Assembly: GCA_002340985.1 (NCBI GenBank)
Contig: DDNC01000002.1
Location: 53,487 to 70,352 of the forward strand
DNA length: 16,866 nucleotides
Reading direction: 5' to 3'
From: Firmicutes bacterium UBA2530
Lineage (GTDB): Bacteria > Bacillota > Clostridia > Tissierellales > Sedimentibacteraceae
A program made the translations under genes and the position numbers. The notes under the pieces are model-generated. The model worked only from the letters and a program-made list of their open reading frames with translations. It did no database searches and was not told the DNA's origin. The first letter of the stretch is position 1. Each line of letters opens with the position of its first letter. Positions 6,925 through 14,284 of this stretch are shown here, piece after piece.

Positions 6925-8054
6925 TGTCTGAATTAAAAATATTGATAGATCAGTTGCAGAATGCAGCCCTGAATCCCGGAGAAGCCGTGGAAAAAGCTGT
7001 TAAGGCTGCAGGAAAGGAAGCAGTGGGGTGCTTTCCCATTTATACTCCCGAAGAAATAGTATATGCCGCAGGATATCTTCCTGTGGGAATGTGGGGAGGC
7101 AAGACGGAAATAAAGCAGGCGGACAAATATCTGCAGAGCTTTTGCTGTTCAATTATGCGAACTAACATCGAATACGGAATGAACGGAACATACGACAGCC
7201 TGAAGGCTGTTATTATCCCAGCTTTCTGTGATACGCTGAAATGCGTTTGTGAAAACTGGAAGGTGGCTGTACCTCAGGTACCTGTAATTCCTGTGGTGTA
7301 TCCTCAGAACAGGCTGATTGAATCCGGCTTCAGATATTTGATTGACGAATTCAACAGAGTTAAAAATGAAATTGAAAAAATAAAGGGCGAAATAATTTCG
7401 GATGAAAAGTTAGAAGAGGCTTTTGATATATACGAGAAGTATCGGGAAAAAATGAGAGAATTTACAGAGGTTGCAAAGGATTATCCCGTTACAATCAATA
7501 CAAAGGTGAGGCATTTAATTATTAAAGCTGCATATTTCATGGACAAGGAGCTCTATACAGACATTATTTCAAATATAATTTCTGAGCTTAAAAATATGCC
7601 TGCGGAAGAATTCAAAGGAACCAGGGTGGTTGCAACCGGTTTGATCGGTGAACCTGTTGAGCTGCTTGACGTATTCGTGAAAAACAATGTTGCGGTTGCT
7701 GCGGATGATTTTGCCCAGGAATCCAGACAGTTCAGAGTTCCGGCAAGGCAGGAAGGAACTGCAATGGAGAAAATGGCTTACAGAATAGTTGACCAGAGAG
7801 GATGTACCTTCCTGTATGAAGAAGAAAAAACCAAGGGAAAAATGCTGATAGATATGGTTGAGAAAAGCAATTCTGATGCCGTTGTTGTAATAATGATGAA
7901 ATTTTGTGATCCTGAAGAATTTGATTATCCTGTAATTAAAGAAGAACTTGAAAATGCAGGCATTCCGCTGCTTTATATAGAAACGGATATGCAGATGGAT
8001 TCATATGAACAAGTGAGAACAAGAGTACAAAGCTTTGCTGAAATGCTCGGCTAA
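6924..8054 (+). CDS. hadC: (R)-2-hydroxyacyl-CoA dehydratase beta subunit (HadC type)
   Basis: The 376-residue partner of the preceding subunit; the two form the heterodimeric dehydratase. It has the N-terminal CFPIYTPEEIVYAAGYLPVGMWG segment common to the family. Conserved cysteines are Cys74/Cys75 (QSFCCSIMRT), Cys102 and Cys107/Cys109 (FCDTLKCVC) and Cys328 (MMKFCDPEEFDYP); three of these should hold the second [4Fe-4S] cluster. Its ATG overlaps the hadB TAA by one base (TAATG), a sign of translational coupling and equal stoichiometry. The gene is followed after 12 bases by the activator. It is intact, and its length is typical. The side-chain specificity cannot be read from it. Confidence 0.9.
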   Translation: MSELKILIDQLQNAALNPGEAVEKAVKAAGKEAVGCFPIYTPEEIVYAAGYLPVGMWGGKTEIKQADKYLQSFCCSIMRTNIEYGMNGTYDSLKAVIIPAFCDTLKCVCENWKVAVPQVPVIPVVYPQNRLIESGFRYLIDEFNRVKNEIEKIKGEIISDEKLEEAFDIYEKYREKMREFTEVAKDYPVTINTKVRHLIIKAAYFMDKELYTDIISNIISELKNMPAEEFKGTRVVATGLIGEPVELLDVFVKNNVAVAADDFAQESRQFRVPARQEGTAMEKMAYRIVDQRGCTFLYEEEKTKGKMLIDMVEKSNSDAVVVIMMKFCDPEEFDYPVIKEELENAGIPLLYIETDMQMDSYEQVRTRVQSFAEMLG

Positions 8055-8066
8055 GGGGGGATTACA

Positions 8067-8843
8067 ATGTATTTAGGAATTGACATCGGGTCTTCTTCAT
8101 CTAAAGTAGCGTTGATAGGCAATAACAGAGAGCTTATTGCAACAAATGTTGTCAATATGGGTACCGGAACAAAGGGACCGGAAGAGGCTCTTAACAGTAT
8201 GCTGAAGTCCGTGAATATAAGCAGGGAAGATATCGTTTATACCGTTGCCACAGGATACGGGAGAGTAACATTTCGTGATGCGGACCTTCAGATAACTGAA
8301 ATAAGCTGCCATGCAAAGGGCGTATCCTATCTTATGGATGGTGTCAGAACCATAATAGACATAGGCGGTCAGGACGCCAAGGTTATAAAAATTGACAGTG
8401 ACGGCAAGGTTAAAAATTTTGTAATGAATGAAAAATGTGCTGCAGGAACGGGCAGGTTTTTAGAAGTTATGGCCCGGGTTTTAGGATGTCCAATCGGTGA
8501 GCTGTCAGATCTGGCGGAGAAGGCTACTCAGGATATACCAATAAGCAGCGTCTGCACCGTTTTTGCTGAAAGTGAGGTTATTTCAAGACTTGCTTCCGGC
8601 GCTTCAATCGAAAATGTGGCGAGAGGAGCACATTTATCCATCGCAAAAAGGATTATGGGAATGTGCAACAGAGTAGGCTTTGAGCCTGTTGCAGCCATGA
8701 CGGGCGGAGTTGCGCTCAACAAAAACATGGTTAAGGTTCTGGGTGAGGAGCTTGGAAGCCATGTGGCAGCTGCCCCTCATACGCAGGCAGCCGGAGCCAT
8801 AGGGGCAGCATTGTTTGCGTTTGAAAAAGCAAGTAATAAATAA
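8067..8843 (+). CDS. hadI: 2-hydroxyacyl-CoA dehydratase activator ATPase (HadI/HgdC type)
   Basis: A 258-residue ASKHA-fold ATPase. As a homodimer with one bridging [4Fe-4S] cluster, this family injects a single high-energy electron into the dehydratase at the cost of ATP. The phosphate-1 loop is GIDIGSSSSK (4-13). The helix-cluster-helix cysteines are Cys124 (NEKCAAGTGRF) and Cys163 (SSVCTVFAESE), with the spacing of HgdC. The DIGGQDAK (98-105) and MTGGVALN nucleotide motifs are present. It starts after an AGGGGGG site, 12 bases behind hadC. The electron would come from ferredoxin or flavodoxin. One activator can serve several dehydratases. The oxygen-labile cluster implies a strict anaerobe. 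Confidence 0.93.
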   Translation: MYLGIDIGSSSSKVALIGNNRELIATNVVNMGTGTKGPEEALNSMLKSVNISREDIVYTVATGYGRVTFRDADLQITEISCHAKGVSYLMDGVRTIIDIGGQDAKVIKIDSDGKVKNFVMNEKCAAGTGRFLEVMARVLGCPIGELSDLAEKATQDIPISSVCTVFAESEVISRLASGASIENVARGAHLSIAKRIMGMCNRVGFEPVAAMTGGVALNKNMVKVLGEELGSHVAAAPHTQAAGAIGAALFAFEKASNK

Positions 8844-8869
8844 ATATAGAAGAGAACAAGGAGAGAAAT

Positions 8870-10174
8870 ATGGATTGGAGACAAATATATCAATCAAGGC
8901 TGACAACGGCAGAGGAAGCTGTAAAGTCAGTGAAATCAGGTGACGGCATAGTTCCGGCACATGCTGCCGCAGAGCCGAAGCATCTGATTAATGCGTTAAT
9001 GGCAAGAAAGGATGAATTGCAGGGAGTCCAGATTTGGCAGGGATTAAATATAGGAGATGCACCATATGCACGACCGGAATATGCAGGGCACTTTACCAAC
9101 ATAACTTTCTTCGTCGGCAAGAATAACAGAAATTGCATTCAAAGCGGGCAGGGAGAATTTCTTCCCATTCATTTTTATGCTCAGCCAAGAGCAATCAGAG
9201 AAGGACTCGTTAAATGCGACGTTGCAATGATAAGCTGTACGCCGCCGGACGAAAACGGATATGTGAATATGGGAACTTCATGCGACCAAACGAGAGTTGC
9301 TGTGGAAAAAGCACGTGTGACAATTGCGCAGGTAAATAAAAAGGTTCCATACATATGCGGAGATACATTGATACATGTTTCAGAAATTGACCACTTTGTA
9401 GAATACGATGAGGATTTATACGAAATTCCGCTTATTGAAAGTGACCCTATTTCTGAAAAAATCGGAGCTAACATATCAACTCTCATAAAAGACGGCGATA
9501 CTCTTCAGATGGGACAAGGCAAAATACCTAACGCAATTTTAAAATTCCTGACTGATAAAAAAGATATAGGAATACATTCGGAGGTTTTCTCAGACAACCT
9601 CATTCCTCTCGTTGAATCGGGAGTTGTTAACGGAGCAAAGAAGTCAATAAACAGAGGAAAGATAATTGCCACATTTATTCAGGGTACAAGAGCTGTTTAT
9701 GATTTCGCGGACAAAAACAACATGATTTGCCTGAAGCCTGTTGATTATACAAATGACGTTGCCGTAATTGCACAAAATGACAACATGGTTGCAATAAACT
9801 CGGCGCTGGAAGTTGACTTAATGGGCCAGGTTGTTGCGGATTCAATAGGACATAAAACATTCAGCGGCGTCGGCGGACAGCTTGACTTCCTGAGAGGAGC
9901 AGAGCAGTCGAAGAACGGAAGACCTATAATAGCTCTTCCTGCAACTGCAAAAAACGGAACAGTTTCAAGAATAGTAGCTGTATTAAAGCCTGGAACACCT
10001 GTAACCACAACAAGGCAGGATGTGCACTATGTGGTGACTGAGTATGGTGTTGCTCATCTTTTCGGAAAACCAATAAGAGAAAGAGCAAAATTATTGATAG
10101 GAATTGCTGCACCTCAATTCAGAGATCAGCTGGAAAAAGAATTCAACGAATATTATAAAAGTATAGGTGAATAA
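8870..10174 (+). CDS. Family I CoA-transferase (4-hydroxybutyrate CoA-transferase / acetyl-CoA hydrolase-like)
   Basis: A 434-residue single-chain CoA-transferase. The catalytic glutamate is Glu238 in GIHSEVFSD, the same position as in AbfT of Clostridium aminobutyricum as I recall it. The CoA-site motif GVGGQLDF and a QGKIPNAIL segment are also present. Family members move CoA from acetyl-CoA or another acyl-CoA to a carboxylic acid through a glutamyl-CoA ester. As the fourth gene of the dehydratase operon, with an AAGGAGAG site 26 bases after hadI, it most likely makes the 2-hydroxyacyl-CoA, with the product enoyl- or acyl-CoA as donor (inference). This is not the HadA/FldA (class III) type usual in had operons, which is a notable swap. 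The true acid substrate is unknown. Confidence 0.88.
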   Translation: MDWRQIYQSRLTTAEEAVKSVKSGDGIVPAHAAAEPKHLINALMARKDELQGVQIWQGLNIGDAPYARPEYAGHFTNITFFVGKNNRNCIQSGQGEFLPIHFYAQPRAIREGLVKCDVAMISCTPPDENGYVNMGTSCDQTRVAVEKARVTIAQVNKKVPYICGDTLIHVSEIDHFVEYDEDLYEIPLIESDPISEKIGANISTLIKDGDTLQMGQGKIPNAILKFLTDKKDIGIHSEVFSDNLIPLVESGVVNGAKKSINRGKIIATFIQGTRAVYDFADKNNMICLKPVDYTNDVAVIAQNDNMVAINSALEVDLMGQVVADSIGHKTFSGVGGQLDFLRGAEQSKNGRPIIALPATAKNGTVSRIVAVLKPGTPVTTTRQDVHYVVTEYGVAHLFGKPIRERAKLLIGIAAPQFRDQLEKEFNEYYKSIGE

Positions 10175-10184
10175 ATTTAACAAG

Positions 10185-10206
10185 GCAGCAGCTTGGCTGC
10201 TGCTTT
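10185..10206 (+). terminator. Hairpin after the CoA-transferase gene
   Basis: GCAGCAGC and GCTGCTGC pair perfectly around TTG and are followed by only TTT. It begins 10 bases after the stop codon. The stem is strong but the U-tract is weak, so it could be a partial terminator that once reduced expression of the genes downstream, now pseudogenes. Confidence 0.5.
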
Positions 10207-10256
10207 CATGCTTATATAAAAGAAACGGTGGTAATTTTAAAAGAAGGTGATATGAA

Positions 10257-11055
10257 TTGATAAAAGGGATAATTGCACCAAACCTGACATTTTTTAAAGA
10301 AAACGGCAGTATTGACGAGGATAAATGCAAATGGCACATGGATTGGGTTTTAAGTAGCGGAGTTAGAGGTCTTGAATTTTGATGAACGCGTTAAAATGTA
10401 TGAAATGGCCAAGGAAGCTTCGGAGAAATATAGTGGTACATTTGTAATAGCTCACGTGGGGTGTCCCGATACAGCTTCATCTGTTTATCTCACAATGGCT
10501 GCGGAAAAATGCGGCGTAGATGCTGTCAGCGCAATTGCACCATACAATTACAAATATACAGAAGATGAACTGTTAAATTATTATTCCGAAATAGCCAAGA
10601 CGTCAAGAATTCCTGTTTTTGCATATAACAACCCGGAGGTCACTGGAAGTGCTCTTTCATACAAGCTAATAACCAGGCTTGAAGGGGCGGGAATAGCAGG
10701 CTTGAAGGACAGCTCGGTAAATGTCGGACTTTTCACATCAATTTACAATAGCAATAAAGTAAATAACAGTAAATTCAAATATATTTCCGGCACTACCACA
10801 GGATGGCCTGCTTTTCAAAAAATGGGTGCGGATACAATGATAGCGGGAATGTGCAACTACTTGCCTGAAGCAGTGGAAGTATTGTATAGATATTCATTCA
10901 CAGATCCGGAGAAAGCAATTAAAGTATACGGTATATGCAATGCTCTGTCTTCTAAAATCAAGCATGGAAACAGTGTTGCATCTTCGCACATTGCCTTGAA
11001 GGCCAGAGGATTTGATCCGGGGGTATACACGTATGCCGTTACGAGTGTCCTATAA
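10257..11055 (+). pseudogene. DapA/NAL-family aldolase, broken by an internal deletion
   Basis: Two reading frames together make one DapA-type (beta/alpha)8 aldolase. The first 39 codons, from a TTG after AAGGTG, give an N-terminus of the form MIKGIIAPNLTFF...SSGVRGL; a TGA at 10380-10382 then ends the frame. The rest continues in the +1 frame from about 10372 (LNFDERV) to 11055. The later part keeps the catalytic Tyr (FAYNNPEVTG) and the Schiff-base Lys (GIAGLKDSS). Between the parts, about 11 family residues holding the GTTGE-like motif are missing, so roughly 35 bases were lost (estimate from DapA spacing). Family members cleave or form 2-oxo acids from pyruvate, for example KDG aldolase or dihydrodipicolinate synthase. 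The specificity is unknown, and the gene should be inactive. Confidence 0.8.
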
Positions 11056-11137
11056 AGATAAGATGGAAAAAATATCTGTCATATCAAGATACATAACAGG
11101 AGCTTTGTCAGAAATATCAAGCCTGGAGGCGAAATAG

Positions 11138-11209
11138 ATGCTTATTTTTTATTTTGATTGCGGTACAAGCAGGATGAGTAATAAACACCTCTCGTGGAGG
11201 TATAGTTGA
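11138..11209 (+). pseudogene. Short kinase-like N-terminus ending at a deletion joint
   Basis: A GGAGG ribosome site is followed by an ATG and the start MLIFYFDCGTSRM. This resembles the phosphate-binding first strand of sugar-acid or FGGY/ASKHA-type kinases such as 2-dehydro-3-deoxygalactonokinase. After about 13 codons the DNA passes into the body of a different gene, the hydroxyacid dehydrogenase remnant that starts at 11178 in another frame, and the frame stops at 11207-11209. The simplest reading is that a deletion removed the rest of the kinase gene and the start of the dehydrogenase gene. A 24-codon frame just before it (11063-11137) has no recognisable relatives. The kinase identity rests on a very short match. 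Confidence 0.35.
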
Positions 11210-11423
11210 TGAAAAGGCTCTTTATAATAATCTCACAGAGGGACACCTGGCCGGTGCCGGCTTAGATGTACTGGAACATGAACCCATGAAGGAGGATAAT
11301 CCCTTGCGCAGTTTATCACAGGTTACTATAACACCCCATATGGGAATGTATTCATACGAAGCTATAGATAGTGTAAGCATGGTTGCTGCTCAAAATGTTG
11401 TTGATTTCTTCGGGAATAATTAA
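11178..11423 (+). pseudogene. C-terminal remnant of a D-2-hydroxyacid dehydrogenase
   Basis: These 81 codons encode only the end of an NAD-dependent D-isomer-specific 2-hydroxyacid dehydrogenase: VINTSRGGIVDEKAL, then GHLAGAGLDVLEHEP with the catalytic Glu region, and ITPHMGMYS with the catalytic His. A TGA lies directly before the frame (11175-11177), there is no start codon or ribosome site, and the first two thirds of a normal protein of about 320 residues are absent. Intact enzymes reduce 2-oxo acids to (R)-2-hydroxy acids, which are the substrates of HadBC-type dehydratases. Its place downstream of the had genes suggests that it once supplied that pathway (inference). The family call is firm because three motifs occur in order. 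Confidence 0.85.
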
Positions 11424-11943
11424 ATAAGGGTAGATAATATTTAAGGGGCTTTTTATTGTAAAAAATAATTGGGCAGAATTGGCAGTCTGCTTTTTTAGTA
11501 AAGTAGTAATAATAGGAGCGGTGTAACGGTTGAGTTTTTATGAGATTTTTCTTTTAGGTCTTTCCTACCCATTATTTTAAAATTTTCCTTATATTTAAGT
11601 AGTCATTATGTTCGGATTCTATTTTTCATATAAGGAATAAGTTGATTACAAATGAAATTTTTTTTGTAAAAACAATTTTTGTTGAAATTTCAATTCAAAT
11701 CCCTGTTTTAACGCATCTCGATCTCTTTAAAAAGTCATTTCAGACGATTACGCGGTCATTTCGGCTATATTTCTGCAAGGGTTTTTATATAATTTATATA
11801 ATTTCACGTTCTGCTTTGTCAGAAAAATTCCTATCATTTGTACAACTCTGATCATAGTATGCAGTAATACAAGCTTTGTTACAATTGATGCCATAAATAT
11901 TTGTTATTCTGCACCTATATAGCGGCTTTTCATCCTACTCGAT
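11424..11943. other. 520-base AT-rich gap with no supported gene
   Basis: No frame here has both a ribosome site and a recognisable protein. A 69-codon frame at 11642-11851 is rich in Phe, Ile and Leu, as random AT-rich DNA gives, and matches nothing I know. Visible structure: a probable terminator at 11473-11496, an inverted repeat TTACAAA...TTTGTAA near 11646-11669, the palindrome TTGAAATTTCAA at 11682-11693, and two GTCATTTC copies 21 bases apart (11734 and 11755). It may be decayed coding DNA following the pseudogenes. Confidence 0.6.
11473..11496 (+). terminator. Likely intrinsic terminator after the dehydrogenase remnant
   Basis: GCAGA and TCTGC pair around an eight-base loop and are followed by six T residues. 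It lies 50 bases after the end of the remnant on the same strand, so it was probably the original end of the longer operon. The stem is short, hence moderate confidence. Confidence 0.55.
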
Positions 11944-12591
11944 TTATTCAGTTTGTATGGCAATTGCCCTAACAGGAGCTCCGTCTGAATTTTCATATTT
12001 AAGCGGAAGGGCAGCAAATGTAAAAATTTCATTACCTACATCACCTAAATGAGCAAGATTTTCTATAATGACAATATCGTTTTTAAGTAAAAGTTTTTTA
12101 TGCAGTGTCAGGTTTACATCCCGTATAGGGTCTAATCCTATAACATCTAAACCAATTCCTTTTTTGTTATTTTGTATTAAGTATTCTGCTACTTCTTCAG
12201 TAATATATGGATATTCTCCAAAATAATCAATTGTACCCCAATATTTATCCCAACCTGTATAAAACAAAATATACTCTGCATGTTCTACTTTATTCTTGAC
12301 CTTGTCGATATAACTCATATTTATTCTTTGACCTTCTCTTAAATCGCTGCAATCAATAATTAAACCATTTCCGACAAATTGTTCCGCCGGAAAAGCGTCT
12401 AATGTAGAACTGTTGGGAAATAAATGCGCCGGCGCATCCATGTGGGTGCCGGTATGTGAAAACATCGTGATCAAGGTTTCTTTAAAACCATCTTTTTCAT
12501 AAGTATTTGCGGCTTTTAATTTTGGACATTCTGTTCCCGGATAAACCGGCATGTTTTCTGAAATTGTGTGCGTTAAATCAATAACTCTCAT
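11944..12591 (-). CDS. Cyclase-family metal-dependent hydrolase (kynurenine formamidase-like)
   Basis: A 215-residue protein of the cyclase family (Pfam Cyclase; includes the KynB formamidases and isatin hydrolases). The metal-binding motif HTGTHMDAPAH places His46, His50, Asp52 and His56 at the site, after the usual N-terminal DLTHTISENMPVYPG. A C-terminal IENLAHLGDVG segment supplies the conserved Glu/His region. Such enzymes hydrolyse amide or lactam bonds of N-formylkynurenine or related cyclic compounds in the cytoplasm. No tryptophan genes are nearby, so the substrate is unknown. The gene stands alone with its own promoter and a long leader of about 130 bases; the ribosome site (GAGAG) is weak. 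The family is certain, the function is not. Confidence 0.85.
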   Translation of the reverse strand: MRVIDLTHTISENMPVYPGTECPKLKAANTYEKDGFKETLITMFSHTGTHMDAPAHLFPNSSTLDAFPAEQFVGNGLIIDCSDLREGQRINMSYIDKVKNKVEHAEYILFYTGWDKYWGTIDYFGEYPYITEEVAEYLIQNNKKGIGLDVIGLDPIRDVNLTLHKKLLLKNDIVIIENLAHLGDVGNEIFTFAALPLKYENSDGAPVRAIAIQTE

Positions 12592-12728
12592 AACATACTC
12601 TCGCTTTCTTGGTAGAATAATTTTTCTAAATTAAGACTCCAGCTTAATACTAACAGTTAATTCAGTTATTTATCACAACTCCTTGCTTCCTAAACAGTTT
12701 TATATAAGCTTACAGCTTCTATTTGTTA

Positions 12729-12757
12729 ATTATATCATATTTGATATAAAATGTGAA
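12729..12757 (-). promoter_or_regulatory. Sigma-A promoter of the cyclase gene
   Basis: On the - strand TTCACA (12757-12752) is followed after 17 bases by a perfect TATAAT (12734-12729). The -35 box has five of six consensus bases. The predicted start near 12722 leaves a leader of about 130 bases before the gene. Confidence 0.7.
12730..12749. promoter_or_regulatory. Perfect palindrome inside the cyclase promoter (candidate operator)
   Basis: TTATATCA and TGATATAA form 8-base arms around TATT. The palindrome fills the promoter spacer and covers five of the six -10 bases, so a bound repressor would block RNA polymerase. The regulator is not known. AT-rich DNA makes chance palindromes more likely, but perfect 8-base arms at this position are notable. 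Confidence 0.5.
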
Positions 12758-12792
12758 TAAATGTTTAATCTCATATAAATGGCGACACAATG

Positions 12793-12814
12793 AAAAACCC
12801 TCCAAGGAGGAGGG
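12793..12814 (-). terminator. Intrinsic terminator of the carboxyltransferase gene
   Basis: Read on the - strand, CCCTCC and GGAGGG pair around TCCTT and are followed by TTTTT. It begins 8 bases after the stop codon of the gene at 12823, giving that gene a compact single-gene unit. Confidence 0.85.
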
Positions 12815-12822
12815 CTGATAGT

Positions 12823-14163
12823 CTATGCGTTTCTTTTCAGGAAATACTCTTTTGCTACAGGAGGGAACAGTGCGTATGAAAGCACATCCTGATCTGATTT
12901 TGCAAGGCTTCCGATTTCTGCTTTAAGTTTTTCAAATTCATTTTCAAGCAGGTCGGCAGGTCTTACGGTTATAGGCTCCTCGTCTCCTATTATGAGCTTT
13001 TTGATTTCATCGGAGATTGGGGCTGCAGGTCTACCGTACATTCCCTTTACGTAATTTTTAATTTCAGTAGGTATTATTTTGTATCTTCCGCCTGATATTA
13101 CATTGAATACTGCCTGTGCTCCTACCATCTGGCTCATAGGCGTCACGAGAGGTGGATATCCTAAATCTTCTCTAACCTTAGGAACCTCAGCAAGCACTGC
13201 GTCGTATTTGTCGCTGGCATTGAGTGATTTCATCTGGAATATCAGATTTGAGAGCATGCCTCCTGGAATCTGGTATTGCAGTGTCTTTGGCTCGGTTATG
13301 AGCACCTTTATGTTGTATGTGCCGTTGTCCTGATATTTTTTCATTACTTCCTTCAGATATTCAGCAGCATTGTTCATGCTGTCTAAGTTGAGCTGAGGGT
13401 CGTATTCTGTTCCTGCAAGGCTCAGTGATAGAGGCTCTGTAGCTGGCTGTGAAGTTCCAGAGGATAAAGGCGATAAGGCAGTGTCAACTATATCAACTCC
13501 TGCTTCAACTGCTTTAATCATTGCCATCTGAGCTACTCCGCTTGTGCAGTGTGTGTGGAATTCAACAGGCAGAGATGTTACGTCCTTTATGGCGGTCACT
13601 AAGCTGGCGGCCTCATAGGGAAGAATAATACCTGACATATCTTTTATACAGATTGAATCAGCTCCTGCGCTCTCAAATTGCTTAATAAGTTTCAGATAAT
13701 ACTCTGTTGTGTGAACAGGGCTTGTTGTGTAAGAAATTGCACACTGGCAGTGAGCGCCTTCCTTTTTTATTACTTCAATTGATTTGTGTAGGTTGCGTAT
13801 ATCGTTGAGGGCATCAAATATTCTCACTATGTCAATACCCTCGTAAATTGCGTTTTGCAGGAATTTCTCCACTATGTCGTCGGGATAGTTTTTATATCCA
13901 AGAATGTTCTGGCCTCTTGAAAGCATCTGAAGCTTGGTATTTTTAACAGCCGCTCTTATTTTTCTGAGCCTTTCCCAGGGATCTTCATTCAAATATCTGA
14001 GGCAGGTATCAAAAGTTGCGCCTCCCCATACTTCCATTGAATAATATCCAACATTGTCCATTTCCTTTAGAATAGGCAAAATTTCATCTGTTGTTAATCT
14101 TGTAGCTATTAATGATTGATGTCCGTCTCTAAGTGATGTTTCGGTAATTTTAAGCTTAGCCAT
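12823..14163 (-). CDS. Carboxyltransferase subunit, OadA/transcarboxylase 5S type, no biotin domain
   Basis: A 446-residue protein with the HMGL-like carboxyltransferase barrel (about 3-260) and the PYC/OADA conserved domain after it. Metal and catalytic residues are visible: Asp13 (ETSLRDGHQS), the lysine expected to be carbamylated, Lys174 (CIKDMSG), and His203/His205 (EFHTHCTSG). Such subunits move CO2 between biotin and pyruvate/oxaloacetate. Full OadA proteins are about 590 residues and end in a biotinyl domain with MKM; this one stops at residue 446 without it, so it needs a separate biotin carrier protein, as in 5S transcarboxylase or split decarboxylases. No carrier or membrane beta subunit is next to it. 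The start follows AAGGAGG. It could be a pyruvate carboxylase B-like subunit instead. Confidence 0.85.
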   Translation of the reverse strand: MAKLKITETSLRDGHQSLIATRLTTDEILPILKEMDNVGYYSMEVWGGATFDTCLRYLNEDPWERLRKIRAAVKNTKLQMLSRGQNILGYKNYPDDIVEKFLQNAIYEGIDIVRIFDALNDIRNLHKSIEVIKKEGAHCQCAISYTTSPVHTTEYYLKLIKQFESAGADSICIKDMSGIILPYEAASLVTAIKDVTSLPVEFHTHCTSGVAQMAMIKAVEAGVDIVDTALSPLSSGTSQPATEPLSLSLAGTEYDPQLNLDSMNNAAEYLKEVMKKYQDNGTYNIKVLITEPKTLQYQIPGGMLSNLIFQMKSLNASDKYDAVLAEVPKVREDLGYPPLVTPMSQMVGAQAVFNVISGGRYKIIPTEIKNYVKGMYGRPAAPISDEIKKLIIGDEEPITVRPADLLENEFEKLKAEIGSLAKSDQDVLSYALFPPVAKEYFLKRNA

Positions 14164-14284
14164 ATTTCCTCCTTTATTAATATAAGTGATAAATAATATT
14201 ATTACTCAGATTATTTTTTAATTATCCTTATTACTTGCTGTTGAAATTGTTTAATTATATATGATATAATAACATATAATAAAT

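Noticed and set aside
11734..11762. Two GTCATTTC copies 21 bases apart as a possible operator.
   Set aside because: The repeat is short, in AT-rich DNA, and no gene start lies nearby in the right orientation.
11642..11851. A 69-codon open frame in the AT-rich gap.
   Set aside because: There is no good ribosome site, no recognisable motif and a composition typical of random AT-rich DNA.
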